Source: Parus major (lineage: Eukaryota > Chordata > Aves > Passeriformes > Paridae). Taken from it: a DNA stretch of 64,000 nt. The stretch is from the NCBI RefSeq assembly GCF_001522545.3, contig NC_031768.1:6881555-6945554 (forward strand). Reading direction: 5' to 3'. How positions within the stretch are numbered: the first letter of the stretch is position 1; each line of letters begins with the position of its first letter. Position numbers and translations under genes: made by a program. The notes below the pieces were generated by a model that ran no database searches, was not told where the DNA came from, and saw nothing but the letters and a program-made list of their open reading frames with translations. This document shows, in pieces, positions 24,694-36,500 of this stretch.

Positions 24694-25035
24694 CCTTTGG
24701 AAGAAGGGTCAGCCTTTTGGGAGGGCTGCACAGCTGTCATGGCATTGTGCAGGGAGAAAATCAGAAGGGCCAAAGCCCAGTAGAACAGAATCTAGTTATA
24801 TGTTAATTGCCATATAAGAGAATAAAAAATATTTTTTATAAGATTATTGGCAACAAAAAGGAGGACTAAGGAGAATTTCCATCCTTTACTGGATGAAGGT
24901 GAAATATAATAAGATGGATAAGGAAGAGACTGAGGTGTTTAATGCCTTCTTTTCCTCGGTCTTTAGAGTAAGGCCAGTTGTTCTCTATGTACCCTGAACT
25001 GGAAAAGAGAGATGAGGAGCAGGCAGGAAACAGCA
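24694..25035 (+). mobile_element. CR1 ORF2 fragment between the two gene copies
   Basis: Plus-strand CR1 sequence from between the endonuclease and reverse-transcriptase domains: tttggaagaagg, tgcagggagaaaatcagaag, ggccaaagcccag, aaaaaggaggactaagg, gaatttccatcctttactgg, ggtgtttaatgccttctttt and gtaaggccagttgttctc. It begins at the same CR1 position as the fragment at 25744, so the CR1 piece was copied together with the gene start. It ends where copy B of the gene begins. Confidence 0.9.
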
Positions 25036-25087
25036 GCTGGGCAGAGGCACCCCGGCAGGATGCAGGCACTGTTAAACTCAGCCCACG
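25036..25087. other. junction between CR1 and copy B
   Basis: About 50 bases matching neither CR1 nor the ITPRIPL1-like exon clearly. This is the likely site of the break that truncated copy B and the CR1 fragment. Confidence 0.4.
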
Positions 25088-25315
25088 CTAGAGGATGACT
25101 GCCCTGCTGTTCACAGACTGAGCAGGAGTTATCCCAGCTGCCCAGTCACTTGAGTGATTTACAATCTTTCTCACCAGCCAACTCATCTGGCCCTGCTGTT
25201 CCTCTTGCTGTGTCAGGACCTCTGCCGTGGTCTGCGCTGCCTGGGCACTTGCCCTCAGTGCATAATGGAGGACAGCCAGCACCAGCAGGATTTTGGTGAT
25301 CTTTCCAGCCATGGT
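25088..25315 (-). pseudogene. ITPRIPL1-like N-terminal exon, copy B (truncated)
   Basis: The start codon is ATG at 25312-25310 in an excellent Kozak context (A at -3, G at +4), three bases after a strong splice acceptor (AG at 25317-25316 behind a long pyrimidine tract). The first 24 or so residues form a signal peptide: a basic start (MAGKITK), a leucine-rich core, and a small-residue cleavage motif ASA. A charged Gln/Glu helix follows, aligned with copy A up to the QMSWL segment and slightly beyond. After about residue 60 similarity ends and a stop occurs at 25088, so there is no transmembrane segment or body domain. A donor-like CTG|GTGAGA lies at 25175/25174, in phase 0. It could be transcribed as a short secreted peptide (74 codons), but a truncated duplicate is more likely. 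Confidence 0.55.
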
Positions 25316-25423
25316 CTGGGGGAGGAGGAGGGAGAGAAGGGGCTCAGTGGGGTCAGGTAGCAGGGAGAGGGTGGCTGGGGCAGCAGGGGCAGGAAATGTA
25401 GGGCCTGGGGACAGGGCACTCAC
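25316..25423 (-). other. predicted 108-bp intron in the 5' UTR of copy B
   Basis: On the minus strand GTGAGT (25423-25418) matches the splice-donor consensus, and a pyrimidine-rich tract ends at AG (25317-25316) just before the start codon. A 108-base intron is short but within the vertebrate range. The acceptor but not the donor is preserved at copy A, which supports this being an ancestral intron. Confidence 0.5.
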
Positions 25424-25743
25424 CCCAATGGTGGCACCTGCCTCACCCGAGGTGTTCTCTGCACCCTCTGCACGCTCTCCCCAGCCCTGGGAGCTCCCCA
25501 AGTGCTGGTGCTCCTGGCCTGGCCCTCACTCAGCCCAGCCTTGGCCCTGCCAGCCGCACTGGCCACTGCCTTGAGCTGCACTGCAGCGCTGACACCGCAG
25601 CCACAGCACCTGGGGACGTGTCCCCTCTGATGTCACAGACACCAGGGCTCCATGGCCACACCCCAACAGCCCTTGGATGGAACTCAGGTGGAACTCTCAT
25701 GGAACTCTCATGGAGCTACCATGAAACCACAGTGCTTAGGACC
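25424..25743 (-). promoter_or_regulatory. candidate 5' exon and promoter region of copy B
   Basis: The most GC- and CpG-rich stretch near the gene copies (about 25500-25625). It includes TGATGTCA (25628-25635), one mismatch from the cAMP response element TGACGTCA. No clear TATA box is seen. The block around 25585-25690 is what copy A lacks. An 11-bp unit, AACTCTCATGG, is repeated in tandem at about 25688-25711. Confidence 0.35.
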
Positions 25744-26602
25744 TTTGGAAGAAGGGGCAGGAGGCCTACACAGCTTTCAAGGGGTTATGCAGGGAGAAAA
25801 TCAGAAAGGCCAAAGCCTGACTGGAAGTTAATTTACCCAGTGCTGTAAAAAAACGTAAAAAACGTTTCCATAAATACATTAGCAATGAAAGAAGGGCTCA
25901 GGACAATCTCTAGCCTTTACTAGATTGCTGAAGGTAGCACAGTGACAAAGAGAGGAAGAGGCTGAGGTACTTAATGTAAGGCCTGTTTGACAGATATGAC
26001 TTCCTCCCATGACAAGATGACCCATTTAGTACATGGGGGAGAGGCTGTGGCTCGTATTTCCCAGGAGTTTAGTAAATCCTTTGATGCGATTTCCCACAGC
26101 ATCCTCCTGGAGAGAGTGGCACTCTGGGTACAGAACTGGCTGTGAGGCTGGGCCCAGAGTGATGGGGAATGGAGTTAAATCCAGCTGGCAACCAGTCATG
26201 GGTGAGGTTCCCCAGGTCTCACTACTGGGGCCTGTTCGTTTGAAATCTGTGTCAGCAATCTGGAAAAGGGAGTCAGGGATAGACCTGTCAGTTTGCAGGT
26301 GACACCAAGCTGGCAGGAATGTTGGTCTGCTTCAGGAAGATTTTCCATGGGGATCTGGGCAGGCTGGATTGATGGGCTGAGGCCAAACATATGAGATCAA
26401 TAAGACCAAGTGACAGGTCTTACACTTGGGTCACAGCAACTTTAGGCAAAGCACCAGGCTTGGGCAGAGTGGCTGGAAAGGTTCCTGGTGGAAAAGGACC
26501 CAGAGGTGGTGGTTGATAGGAGCTGAAGAAGAGCCAGTACGTGTCCAGGTGTCCAAAAGCCAGTGGCATCCTGGCTTATATCAGGAATAGTGAGGCCAGC
26601 AA
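25744..26602 (+). mobile_element. long CR1 ORF2 fragment
   Basis: Plus-strand CR1 starting at the same element position as 24694. It passes through the pre-RT region (to about 25975), then after a deletion through the RT region (ttcctcccatgacaagatga, aggagtttagtaaatccttt, tccatttcccacagcatcct-like, ggttccccaggtctcactac). The catalytic FADD site reads FAGD here (about 26296-26307), followed by tgggcaggctggattgatgg and ggcatcctggcttatatcag. Stops, deletions and the changed catalytic residue make it inactive. The 3' end is missing. Confidence 0.9.
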
Positions 26603-27333
26603 GTCTTGGGAAGTACATTTAAACCCCTTGTAATCACATTATTTAAGGCAGGAGACACTCTAAAGGCTTGAATTATCTTCAGGCTTCTCAGCTATATTGA
26701 AGGACATAGTGGTGGGACTGCTCTGTCAGTTTGTTCTGCATGCTTATACTTTTGTGTCTCTTTTCAGCTGTTCCTAAATACTCATATTGTAAGTGTAGAA
26801 CAGATCAAGGGCTGCTGATCACTTTAAAGGAGATATCAATGAGATCACCCTGCCCTTTGCATAAAGCCATAGCAGCCACACCAAGTCAGTGAACTATTGT
26901 AATGACATAAGTAATTTTAAGTTTAGACCTTAAAAATGCTATGAACGTCAGCCTATTGAATTCCATGGGAAACTGAAAACCTGAAGTGAACTAGGAGAGA
27001 AGAGGGACCAATTCCTGGACAGGCTACATAACAATAGGCATTGCTAACCCTACCATTACAGAGTCCTGCTTCAGGAACTGCAAGAGTCATTCCCAGCTGG
27101 TCTTTCATATATATTTAAGTAGAACATGGCAATAGAAACAAATAGAGTGGGTGTCACAATGCCTTCCAGGATCTGCAGGCAGCCTGTGCAGCAATTTTGA
27201 CACAGCTCTGTCACTTCAGAGCTAAGCATTCTTCCTTTAACGACACACTCCCACTGCAATTTGTATCTGGCAAACGAAGCCACAAGCATCAGTATTTACA
27301 GATATGCTATGTGGCTGCTAAATTCTGGAAAGA
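26603..27333. other. intergenic DNA, no gene seen
   Basis: Unique sequence between CR1 pieces with no gene recognised. Confidence 0.55.
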
Positions 27334-27372
27334 AAAGTCCCTTCCAACCCAAACCATTCTATAATGCTATGA
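27334..27372 (+). mobile_element. CR1 3'-terminal scrap
   Basis: Only the end of CR1: aagtcccttccaacccaaac followed by cattctataatgctatga, the two-unit terminal repeat. It could be the detached 3' end of the element at 25744-26602 (same strand), separated by deletion and insertion, or an independent short insertion. Confidence 0.85.
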
Positions 27373-28830
27373 AAAGAAAGAGTTGGACAGTGTCCAATGG
27401 CAGTCACACCTTTATCTAGGAAGCAGATCAGCAGCAGATCAGTCCCAGAACTTACACTTTTGACCTGCAATTCTCACCCTTATCTCCAGGGTCAAACCAA
27501 AATATTTACGATTCTATAGCGCATTATGCTGAAAAAGGATATCCATTTTGAAACTACCAAAATGGAATTGCAGGATGCCTATTAAAATAGTTTAATTACT
27601 TTTTGTCAATCCAACAGCCACGATCCAACCCATGCTAGATATTAGATCTCTAACCAAGGTGCAAAATCTTCATTTAAAGTTTATAACTGCAACAACCGGA
27701 CATTAGTTCACTTGAGCAAGGCCAAAGTGTTTCCCATTGAAGCACTAAGAGAGTATTCCTTTGGAACCATGGAAACCAAATGAGAAGAGGAATGGGAATG
27801 TTTCATAAAACAAACCTAGCAAGTCCACTGTGGGCTACTCTCCTGCCCTGACACTAAGCACAATTGAAGTGTGAGATTTCTGCAGGGTTTTTTTACCATG
27901 TGCAAGTAATATAGAAAATTGTATTTCCCCAACATATGTAGTGTATTTTCTCACCAAAATGTGGTTGGTACCAAGTCATCAGAGTACTCTGTCAGATCAA
28001 CTGTCAAAAGTCATCCAGGAATAAATAATTCTTTTTTTTAATTTTTTTTTTTCTACTTAAAACACATGGTTTGTGAGCAGGGAAAGCCAACAAACTATCA
28101 TATTCTACACACCTACATATCAGATGACTGGGATTTTTCAACAAAATTCTACTTTTACTACTTGGCAATTTATTAACTTGAATTTTAGAGCCTGCTGCCC
28201 TGTATCTACTATGTTCCTGCAATATTAGCTGTTCTTTCAAATAACTTGATTTGTTAAAAACTCCTTTTTCTCAAAACTGCTGCAAAACGAAAACAAGTTG
28301 TGAAGGGGGAGGAAGAGAGACTTTCTCCAGGCATGAGATAATGTTTGCCTTATCTCATTTGTACTCCAGAGAGGTTTTGTAACTCCTTTTGGATCTCATT
28401 CTTGTCTTTCTCTAGGATCTTAGCACAGTGTAGAACATGGCTCTGGGATGTTGAGAAGTCATACACTATTGAAGCATCAAATTATTTTCAGCCTCATTTT
28501 TAAGCTTGTGCAACCATGCTTGCTGCCTTTGTGTTTGCTCCCTCTGTCCCCAATTACTTTTAGATCTCTTTTTTCATAGTCACCGCCACAGAACTGGATA
28601 GATGTCATTGACACAAAGTTGCCAAAAGCTTTCAAAAACAGTTGGGCCAAGAGGGGAGACAGAATGAACTGGACCTTTATTGGGCATCAGAGAATCTGAT
28701 GAATCTGAGAGGTCAAGCCTGAGTCTTTCTTAGTTACAGGGACCTACCTGCATTTACAAAGAAAAGCAGATCTGGGGGCATAGCAGTCACCTTTTCTAGT
28801 GAAGAATATGTTGCAATTTCACAAGTAAAA
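27373..28830. other. intergenic DNA, no gene seen
   Basis: Unique A+T-rich sequence with a poly(T) stretch at about 28030-28055. No gene recognised. Confidence 0.55.
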
Positions 28831-29768
28831 ATCATAGAATTACAGAATCATTCAAGATGGAAATGAACTTTAAGATTTCCAAGTCCAACCATTATCCCAA
28901 CACTGCCAAGTCCACCACTAACTGTGTCCCTAAGCTCCACATCTACACATATTTTAAATAGCTCCAGGGAAGCTGGCTCCACCTCTTCCCTGGACAAACT
29001 GTCCCAATGTCTTTAACAACCTTTTTGGTAAAACAAGGTCTCATAAAACCCAATATAATCCTCCCCTGGAACAACTCCAGGCCATTATCTCTTGCCCTGT
29101 CACTTGTTACTTGGGAGAAGAAAGTGAGCCCCACCTGGCTACAAAATCCTTTCAGGTGGCTGTGGAGAGCAATAAGGTCACCCCTGAGCCTCCTTTTCTC
29201 CAGGCTAAACATCCCCAGCTCCCTCAGCTACTCCTACCAGGCTTGTGTTCCAGACCCTTTCCCAGCTCCATTGCCCATCTCTGGACACGCTCCAGCCCCT
29301 CAATGTCTTTGTTGTAGTGAGGGGCCCAGAACTGGACACAAGATTTGCGGTGTGGCCTCACCAGTGCCCAGTACAGGGGGACAGTCACGGCCCTGGCCCT
29401 GATGGCCACACTGTTCCTGGTACAGGCCAGGTGCCATTGGCCTTCTTGGCCATCTGGCATGTCTGACTCATGTTCATCGGCCTCAGCCCATCAATCCAGC
29501 CTGTCCAGCTCCCCCTGCAGAACCTTCCTGCCCTGAGAAGATCAACAGTCCTGACCAGCTTGGTGTGATCGGCAAAGTGATGGAGGATACACTTGATCCC
29601 CTTTTCCAGATTGCTCATAAAGATATTGAACAGAGCTGGCCCCAATACTGAGCTGCTGAGCCCTGGGGAACCCCACTGGTGACTGGGCACCAACTGGATT
29701 TCCCTTCCTGAACCACCACTCTTTGACCCAGTCATCCACTCAGTTTTATACCCAAAAACTGTACTCCC
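28831..29768 (-). mobile_element. CR1 LINE, longest 3' copy, minus strand
   Basis: Nearly 940 bases of CR1 in reverse. From left to right: terminal repeat (atcatagaattacagaatca), the tccaaccattatcccaac-type tail block, the cctccttttctccaggctaa block, the tggacacgctccagcccctc block, the gcactggtgaggccac block in reverse, and the C-terminal part of the reverse transcriptase. Read on the minus strand the RT part has a VLGP-type motif, and the catalytic site is FADH where active CR1 has FADD. A 129-codon frame (29385-29774) is the RT remnant. It is 5'-truncated and inactive. A short CA/CG-rich simple repeat follows at about 29799-29820. Confidence 0.93.
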
Positions 29769-32700
29769 ATTCAAGCTAAAATATATTTATATCCTCTACA
29801 CACACACGCACATACACATCATATAATAACCCCAAGAAGGATGCAAGTGTTCATGTACATTATGTACTTCTGATACAGAGTGTAAAATAACTAAATGTTC
29901 TTCAAAAAGTCAAGATGAACCAAAGCAGAATTCCCAGAGCTGATTTTATCACAGTAAAAAGGCACTGGAAAGAGCTGAAGGAGATATCTATATTTGCAGA
30001 ATAGTTCTGTTATTTCTAAAATTACATTGATTTCTACCAAAAATTATTATTTTGTTTTTATTTTTTTACTGACATGTACAAGTCTTTCCTGGTCACTTTG
30101 AACTGGAATTCATCTTCACTCACAAAACTAGCAGTAATGACTACAGTTATATATCATGGGCCAGGCACTCGGTATAAATCAGGGTAGACCTAGTGACTAG
30201 GCCAGGACTGAGAATCTTTATAGATGTTGTTCTCCTGTGCCTTCTTGTGATCACAGTGGTATTAGCTCATATTTTCCTGCCTATATTTATATTTTGTGGA
30301 ATCACTGTCTACTGAGTTTTGTTTGCTGCTTTGTTCTTGTTGGGGGCTTTTTTGACAGTCAGCTAAGTTGTGTTGTGCTATTTACTCAGCACCAATTGTC
30401 TTCTGACTTCTCTTGTTAGGCAAAAAAAGAAGCTAATGTCTTAGAAACCATCTCAGTGAAAACTGTCTGGGAAAGATCAGTAGCACATAATATCCTGGAA
30501 AAGGCATAACCCCCTACACAACATGCTCAGGACTGTCCTGCTGGTACGGCTGTGCCAGCTACAGAGGCCCTAAAGAGCAGGAAACCTCAGGGCTGTCACT
30601 GCAGTGTCATAACCACCTGATTATCTCCTCACCAGAAGGCCTGAAGGCTTACTTTTATTCTCACTTGTGAATGTTTCACACCAGCTGCAGATGATTAATC
30701 CTTAAATATGGATATTAAGAGCCACCTTCTGTTTCTTAAATAGCTATAAGAACTCACACAATTCTTCAAACATATCTGTTTCAGAGCTTAGATTTCACCA
30801 GCCCTAGTGAAATCTCCATCTTCAGACTACAATTACTTCCTGTAAACTTGGGAATTCAAGTAAAGAAATTCAATGTTGCCCTTCAGATTTCCAGGCCAGC
30901 TTCTGATCCATTTGTAGAGGTTTATTGTGTCCTTTGTTCCTAAACTCTGTCCCACCAGAGTATGGCTTGTTGTGACAGCCTAAAAATTATCATCTCCCTG
31001 CTGAAATGAAATTCCTCTCCATTATCCCAGAGGATCTCAGGAACCTTCTTGAAGAAGAGAGTAGGTGCAAAATAAAACCCTTTAAAATGGGAAGCAGCAC
31101 TTAATCTACACATAATAAGAAGTGTTCAATTGACTCTATCAAGTCTTATTTGCTGAGCCTTGTCCTTTAACTAGTCAATATTTGTAAGGTGTAAGCCTGC
31201 CCTTCTCAAACTTTATCTAAAGGCTTTCCAAACCGTTTAAGGTTCATAAATATTAAGCCTATGATACATTTTCTTCACAGGTTTTCTGGAATTTTCTGGA
31301 ATGTGTTATAGCAGCACACACTGACATCAGAGAAGGCAAAATATTCCTCTGCTAGCACCAAGTGGGCAGGCTCCGAATCTAAAGGTGCTAATAAATGCAT
31401 AAGCCATTTAACCACACAGGATGTGGTATCTTGAAAAAGGTCACCTTTCATGATGAAGACTTCTTCGTGGCTTTCCAGGATCTCAATTTCACAAATGCAA
31501 CCATCAAAAAGGAAAAACTGAGTTGAAACTGTTTGGTTTTCATACAGTTAATTGAAGCTGTTTTTCTGGTTTTGTTAGATTACAAGTCTCATGTGCTGCA
31601 CAGAACACAGTCAGCTGCATAATGTACATTCTATATATTATTGCACACACTAACATTATATATAACACAATAATGAATACATGCCATAAATAATTCTATG
31701 ATTCCATTTGTCACTGTAATATGAATTCATTGTAAAATAATATTATTTATTTGTGGTTTATACACATCTAGAAGTGGGAAGAAGGTACCATACGGTGATA
31801 AATTGCTGATAATGAATAACATAGAGATAAACAACTAGAGAACTCCTTTAAAATATTCTTCAAATCATTTAAGTATTGTAAGGTAGGAAAGGAACATGCT
31901 CCAAAAATAATGAGAGATTTGAGGCAGTGGAAAACAAATCATTCCTCATCTAAGGCTGTGAAAACCTATGGAAGCCTAAAGGAGATCTAGAAATTACTCT
32001 GGCAATATCCCTGGGAGAAAATATTAAGGACAAGAAACAAATTTTGCAGAGGATGTGTAAAAACACATTTTATTCAAACAACAGCTACTGTCAGAAAAAA
32101 TGGTCAAGCTTTTGTGTACACAAACCACACTTCAAGAGCAGCCTAATGACTAGTATTACAGGCAGCATTACAAGATCTTGGAGAAATACCTAACTATGAA
32201 GAAAGGAATATCACAAGTTCAGCCACTCATGGTAGTGTCGTTTAAGTTGGATGTCTGAACTGCCTAAACAAGCCCCTTTTTCACTGATTGCAGAAATTTC
32301 ACATCATGCAGCTGTGACTCCCTTCCAGAAAATGTATCCTAATTAGCTCGTGTATATTTTTAAACTGCACGTTATATGGGCAATGAAACAGAGGAAAGGC
32401 AAATTAACAATGAATAAATCTCTTTCACCTGTCACTTACCATAACAGTTACTATGTTCTCTCTCACACAGACACATACACTCCTTCCTCTTACTCACATG
32501 GACTTCCTGAGAAAGAGAAATTAAGACCCCCTTCATAACATTTCTTAATTTTGTTTGCAACCAAAATTGAATTGAATGCACAAAATCCAGTCACATCTCA
32601 AAACTGAAGCCACCTTCCCCATCTCTGTCCCTGCTACTTGTCTGTTGCCACTGAATATACAGCAGACTACACAGAAATCCTGGAAAGGGAGGGCAATTTC

Positions 32701-35700
32701 TGAAGCATCATGTTATGCACCAGGACCATTCCCTATTCAAAAAATAACCAAGAAAATTATCTTATTGCTGCAAAAAAGAAACAGAACTCATTAAACTGAT
32801 GTAAATAACTGTGGTGTTTCCATAGCAAGATATTTCCCTGTAGTTCCTCCATTTGTCAGAAAGCACTTCTATGTGATTTTAGGGAACATCAAAACTAATT
32901 AAGAATGTCCTTATTCTAGAAAGTCCACACAAATAAATAAATATGCATCCAGCTCAAGGATCTGCTCTGCTTTTTCAAGGACATTCATTCACATGGGATT
33001 CCCCATCTTCAGCTCCTCCTTGCAGCTCCTTTTCCCAGCCCTCTCCCCACCTTTGGAAGAAATTTTCTCACAACCATTTGAAACCAGCAGATACAGGCAC
33101 CAGCTCCTGGTCTAGCAGAGCAGGCTTTCTTCCCTGTGCCCTACATTAACCTGAAAAATTCTCACAGGGAGGACAAGTGGCCTTTCCTTTGAACAAGATA
33201 TTCAGGAATTTTGAGGAGTGTTTTTTTTCCCATCTGGGGACTTACACAAATCTGCTTGAAGGCTGAAGTCCAACCCTCCCTTGTAGGCGCCCTTTCATGA
33301 CAGTTTTCATCCATCTGGGAGGGCAGGAAGAGGCATTTTCTTTGCAGCTGCTCCCCATGAATCAGCTGGCAGCCACAGTGCCCATATTCTTCCTCCAGGA
33401 CTTTTAGGACATGGCATCCACAGCCCTTCAAATTTCTAATCACTCAGAGAAATCTGAAGCTTTGTTTCCAGTCAACAGCCTGTCCCCTGGCATCAAGAAG
33501 CTGGGCTTCTGCACTTTGGTTGCATATTTACTGTAGGTCACTGCTTGTAATTTCCTACTCTCAGTGCTCAGGCTTTGGTCCTCTACAATGTCTTGCTTTT
33601 CTCACACTTCACTGACCTTCTGTGTTTTACATTAGGCAATCAGCAGGATGACAAATATGACAGCAGTCTCCAGTCAGCCTCCTGAGTGTTCTCAGCCAAT
33701 ATGCCAAAAATACAATGGCTTTTCCTTTTTATTTTTTGGGGTTTTTTTATTGTTTTCAATAATGTTATCTGGATAGTGGTTATAGGCATCTGTTGAGCTT
33801 GCCATATGCTCCACATTTCCATATAGAAAGATGATAATGCTAATACAATAATTATTTCAATAGCACTTGTTCATGGTTTAAAAGGAGTGTTTGATGTTCA
33901 CATACATAAGCTCAGACCTGGAGCTATTACACACAATTAAAGCATCCTGCCCTTGGGCACACAGGACACTTAGCACACAGGAGCAGCAGATTTATTTGTG
34001 TTTTCTGGTCTGGTCATAAAATTGAATCAGTGTTTGTCTCCAGCTTAACCCCCTTACAATTGAGTGGCTGGAGCAAAACTACAGATGAATCTAATAGACT
34101 CAATCTCTTCATTGAAGAGATTGTACATGTCCCAGCTAAATTAGATAGTGCAATTTTCTGTCTCTGGCACTATCATGCACTTCTGAGTGTCTCAGGGAAA
34201 CCAGAGCACTGGAAGCCTTGTACCTGCCCCATAAAACTGTAGATATAAACACTGGCCCCTATTTGAGGTCTCTGGGGCAAGAGCATGGCCCATACTATCA
34301 TTGTGACTAGCACAGCAAAGCTTAACCCAGGACTCTCAGGCAATGCCATGGTGAAAGCTGAATACACCAATGTGGAAGAAATACAACATTAACTTTTCCT
34401 TGTATAATTTTAGAATCTACAGTTCATGAGAGCTCTAATATGTAGCCTTGAATACATCTTTACCTGCTAGCCCTGGCCCAAAAACTCTTTCCATGCTGAC
34501 CTTGATCCTCCTCTGTCTTTGTGGACCTGCCTGACATTCACTGGATCTGACCTGTGGATTGACCTCCTGGTTTGACCTCAACCCTGCCCTATCACCATGG
34601 CTGTGTGTGGTGATCTGGAAACTTGGTTGAACCTGTGATCTCATGCCCTCCTGTGCTCCCTTGAGGGAGGTGATGAGATGGGCTCTGGCTGGCTATGGCC
34701 TCCTGAGGAGACCCCTGTGGTTCTCTGCTTTCAGGAAGCTTCTGGCCTTGCAGCACATGAACATCATCCCTTTCTGAAGCAGAGCACCAGTATTTCCTTG
34801 GCTAATAAATAAAAAGCAGAATTGCTTTTGGGGTTGAATGAAGTAACACAGAATCCTAAAGTAAGGAGAGTGAAAAAAAAGCCACAAACTTGTCCTAAGG
34901 AACTTAAAAGGGGAATTCTGCCAAGCATGGAATTCATCTGCAAGCTTCCCAGAGCACTGACTTCCAGAGCAGATGACTTCACCTCATTAGCAAAAGTGTC
35001 CAAGTCAAGCTTCTTCAGAGTCAATCATCAAAAACGGAAAACATTTGTCATTTGGAATTTGCACTCTTTCATGAATCTTCCTGGCTCTGAAATTGGGCAG
35101 CACTTAAAGGAATACAGCAGCAATACTGGAGAATGGAGTCCCTTGTTGTGTGCCTTAATCCCATTAGGCAGAACGATGAAATCTGTGGCTGAACTGCAGC
35201 AGGATTTTAGCTGCATAAAGAGTTAGTTTGTTTTGATTTTCCCATGTTACCACTGTGTAATCCCCTGTACTCTCTGTAGAATGATTTGAAGTCTGTTGTT
35301 TCCTTTCCAGCATTTGGGGACAAGAGTTATATTAATGAAAAATGGAGTTCATATCTTCAGCCATGGAAGGTCACTGCCACCTGATGCTTCCTGTGATTTC
35401 TTTGAAATAAAATGGTTAAGGCTGCATTTCAGCCACCTCTAGTGTACACAACAGGGGAAAAGTTAAATTTTAAGAGAACATTCAATTTTCACACCTTAAA
35501 AAGGGAATTCTGGAAACTAGTAACAGGTTGCCCTTTTAAACTCAAAAAGCTTTGCAGGATTACCCATCAGACATATTGTAATAGAACATAGTTAGTTCTA
35601 TAGGGATATTTAGCTGTTGACTGGTTAGTTGCTGCATTCTCATGAGTAACTAGGACTCTGTTTGCTGCTAATAATATGAAAGGGTACATGGAAAAATACA

Positions 35701-36500
35701 CTAACTTTGAGTTATTAAGTAATTTGGAGATTTGCTGTCCAGTCAATGCATTGATTTGGATATAAATTGCTCACAGTTTGGTGTCCTTATTAGAGTTGCA
35801 GTGTTTAGAACAAAAATATCAATATGTTCACTAAATACTGTAAGTTAAGTTACTGTGCACTGTGTCCATTTTAATCTTTTTTTGATAAGTTGCATTTAAA
35901 ATTGCTCAATATTTGAGGTTATGAAGTGGGCATTTTTGCATATTTTTTGTTCTGTATAATAAGGCATGGCTCAGTTTTATAATTGTGAACTTCCAAAGGT
36001 ACTGCAGTCTCACAATGGCTTCAAAGGCTCTTATGAGTTCTCACAACCTCTGAAAATCTGTTCATCCTGAATTTCTGATCCACATTTTAATCAGCTATTT
36101 AGGCCTTTATGGTCAGTGCACACACTACCTTATCCCTCTCCCAGGGGAACCACTTAGACATGTCTCCTGACTCCCTATCTCTGAGGCAAAGAGAGATTAT
36201 AATGAAATTTCCCACCCTCACTTTTTCCTCTTAATATTTCAGTGTTTTGAAGAAAAGGGAAAATCTCTTCAGTGCCAAGTTTTCCTGCAGGCCCTTGGTG
36301 CTAGAGAAGATGCATTTTTTTTTATCTGAGATAGGATAAATTCTCCTCTCCAATTCCTCACTTGTGCTTCCAGGCATGCAGTAACCATCTGCCTGAGTGC
36401 AGCCCTACAGCAGCAAACCTCTACAATGCAAACTGGAAATGCAGCAAAGCCTCCCAGAGATGGGAGTAAAAGGTCTTCTCCCTAGTGGCAGTCTGTCATA
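29769..36500. other. intergenic DNA, no gene seen
   Basis: Long unique A+T-rich stretch without recognised repeats. The largest frame is 34822-35226 (plus, 134 codons), lysine- and serine-rich at its start, matching no family I recognise and without clear splice sites. Confidence 0.55.

Noticed and set aside
29385..29774. 129-codon minus-strand open frame
   Set aside because: It is the decayed CR1 reverse-transcriptase end with a damaged catalytic site, not a host gene.
34822..35226. 134-codon plus-strand frame, lysine-rich at its start
   Set aside because: No recognisable domain, no clear splice sites or promoter, and an overlapping minus-strand frame. Nothing beyond chance could be supported.
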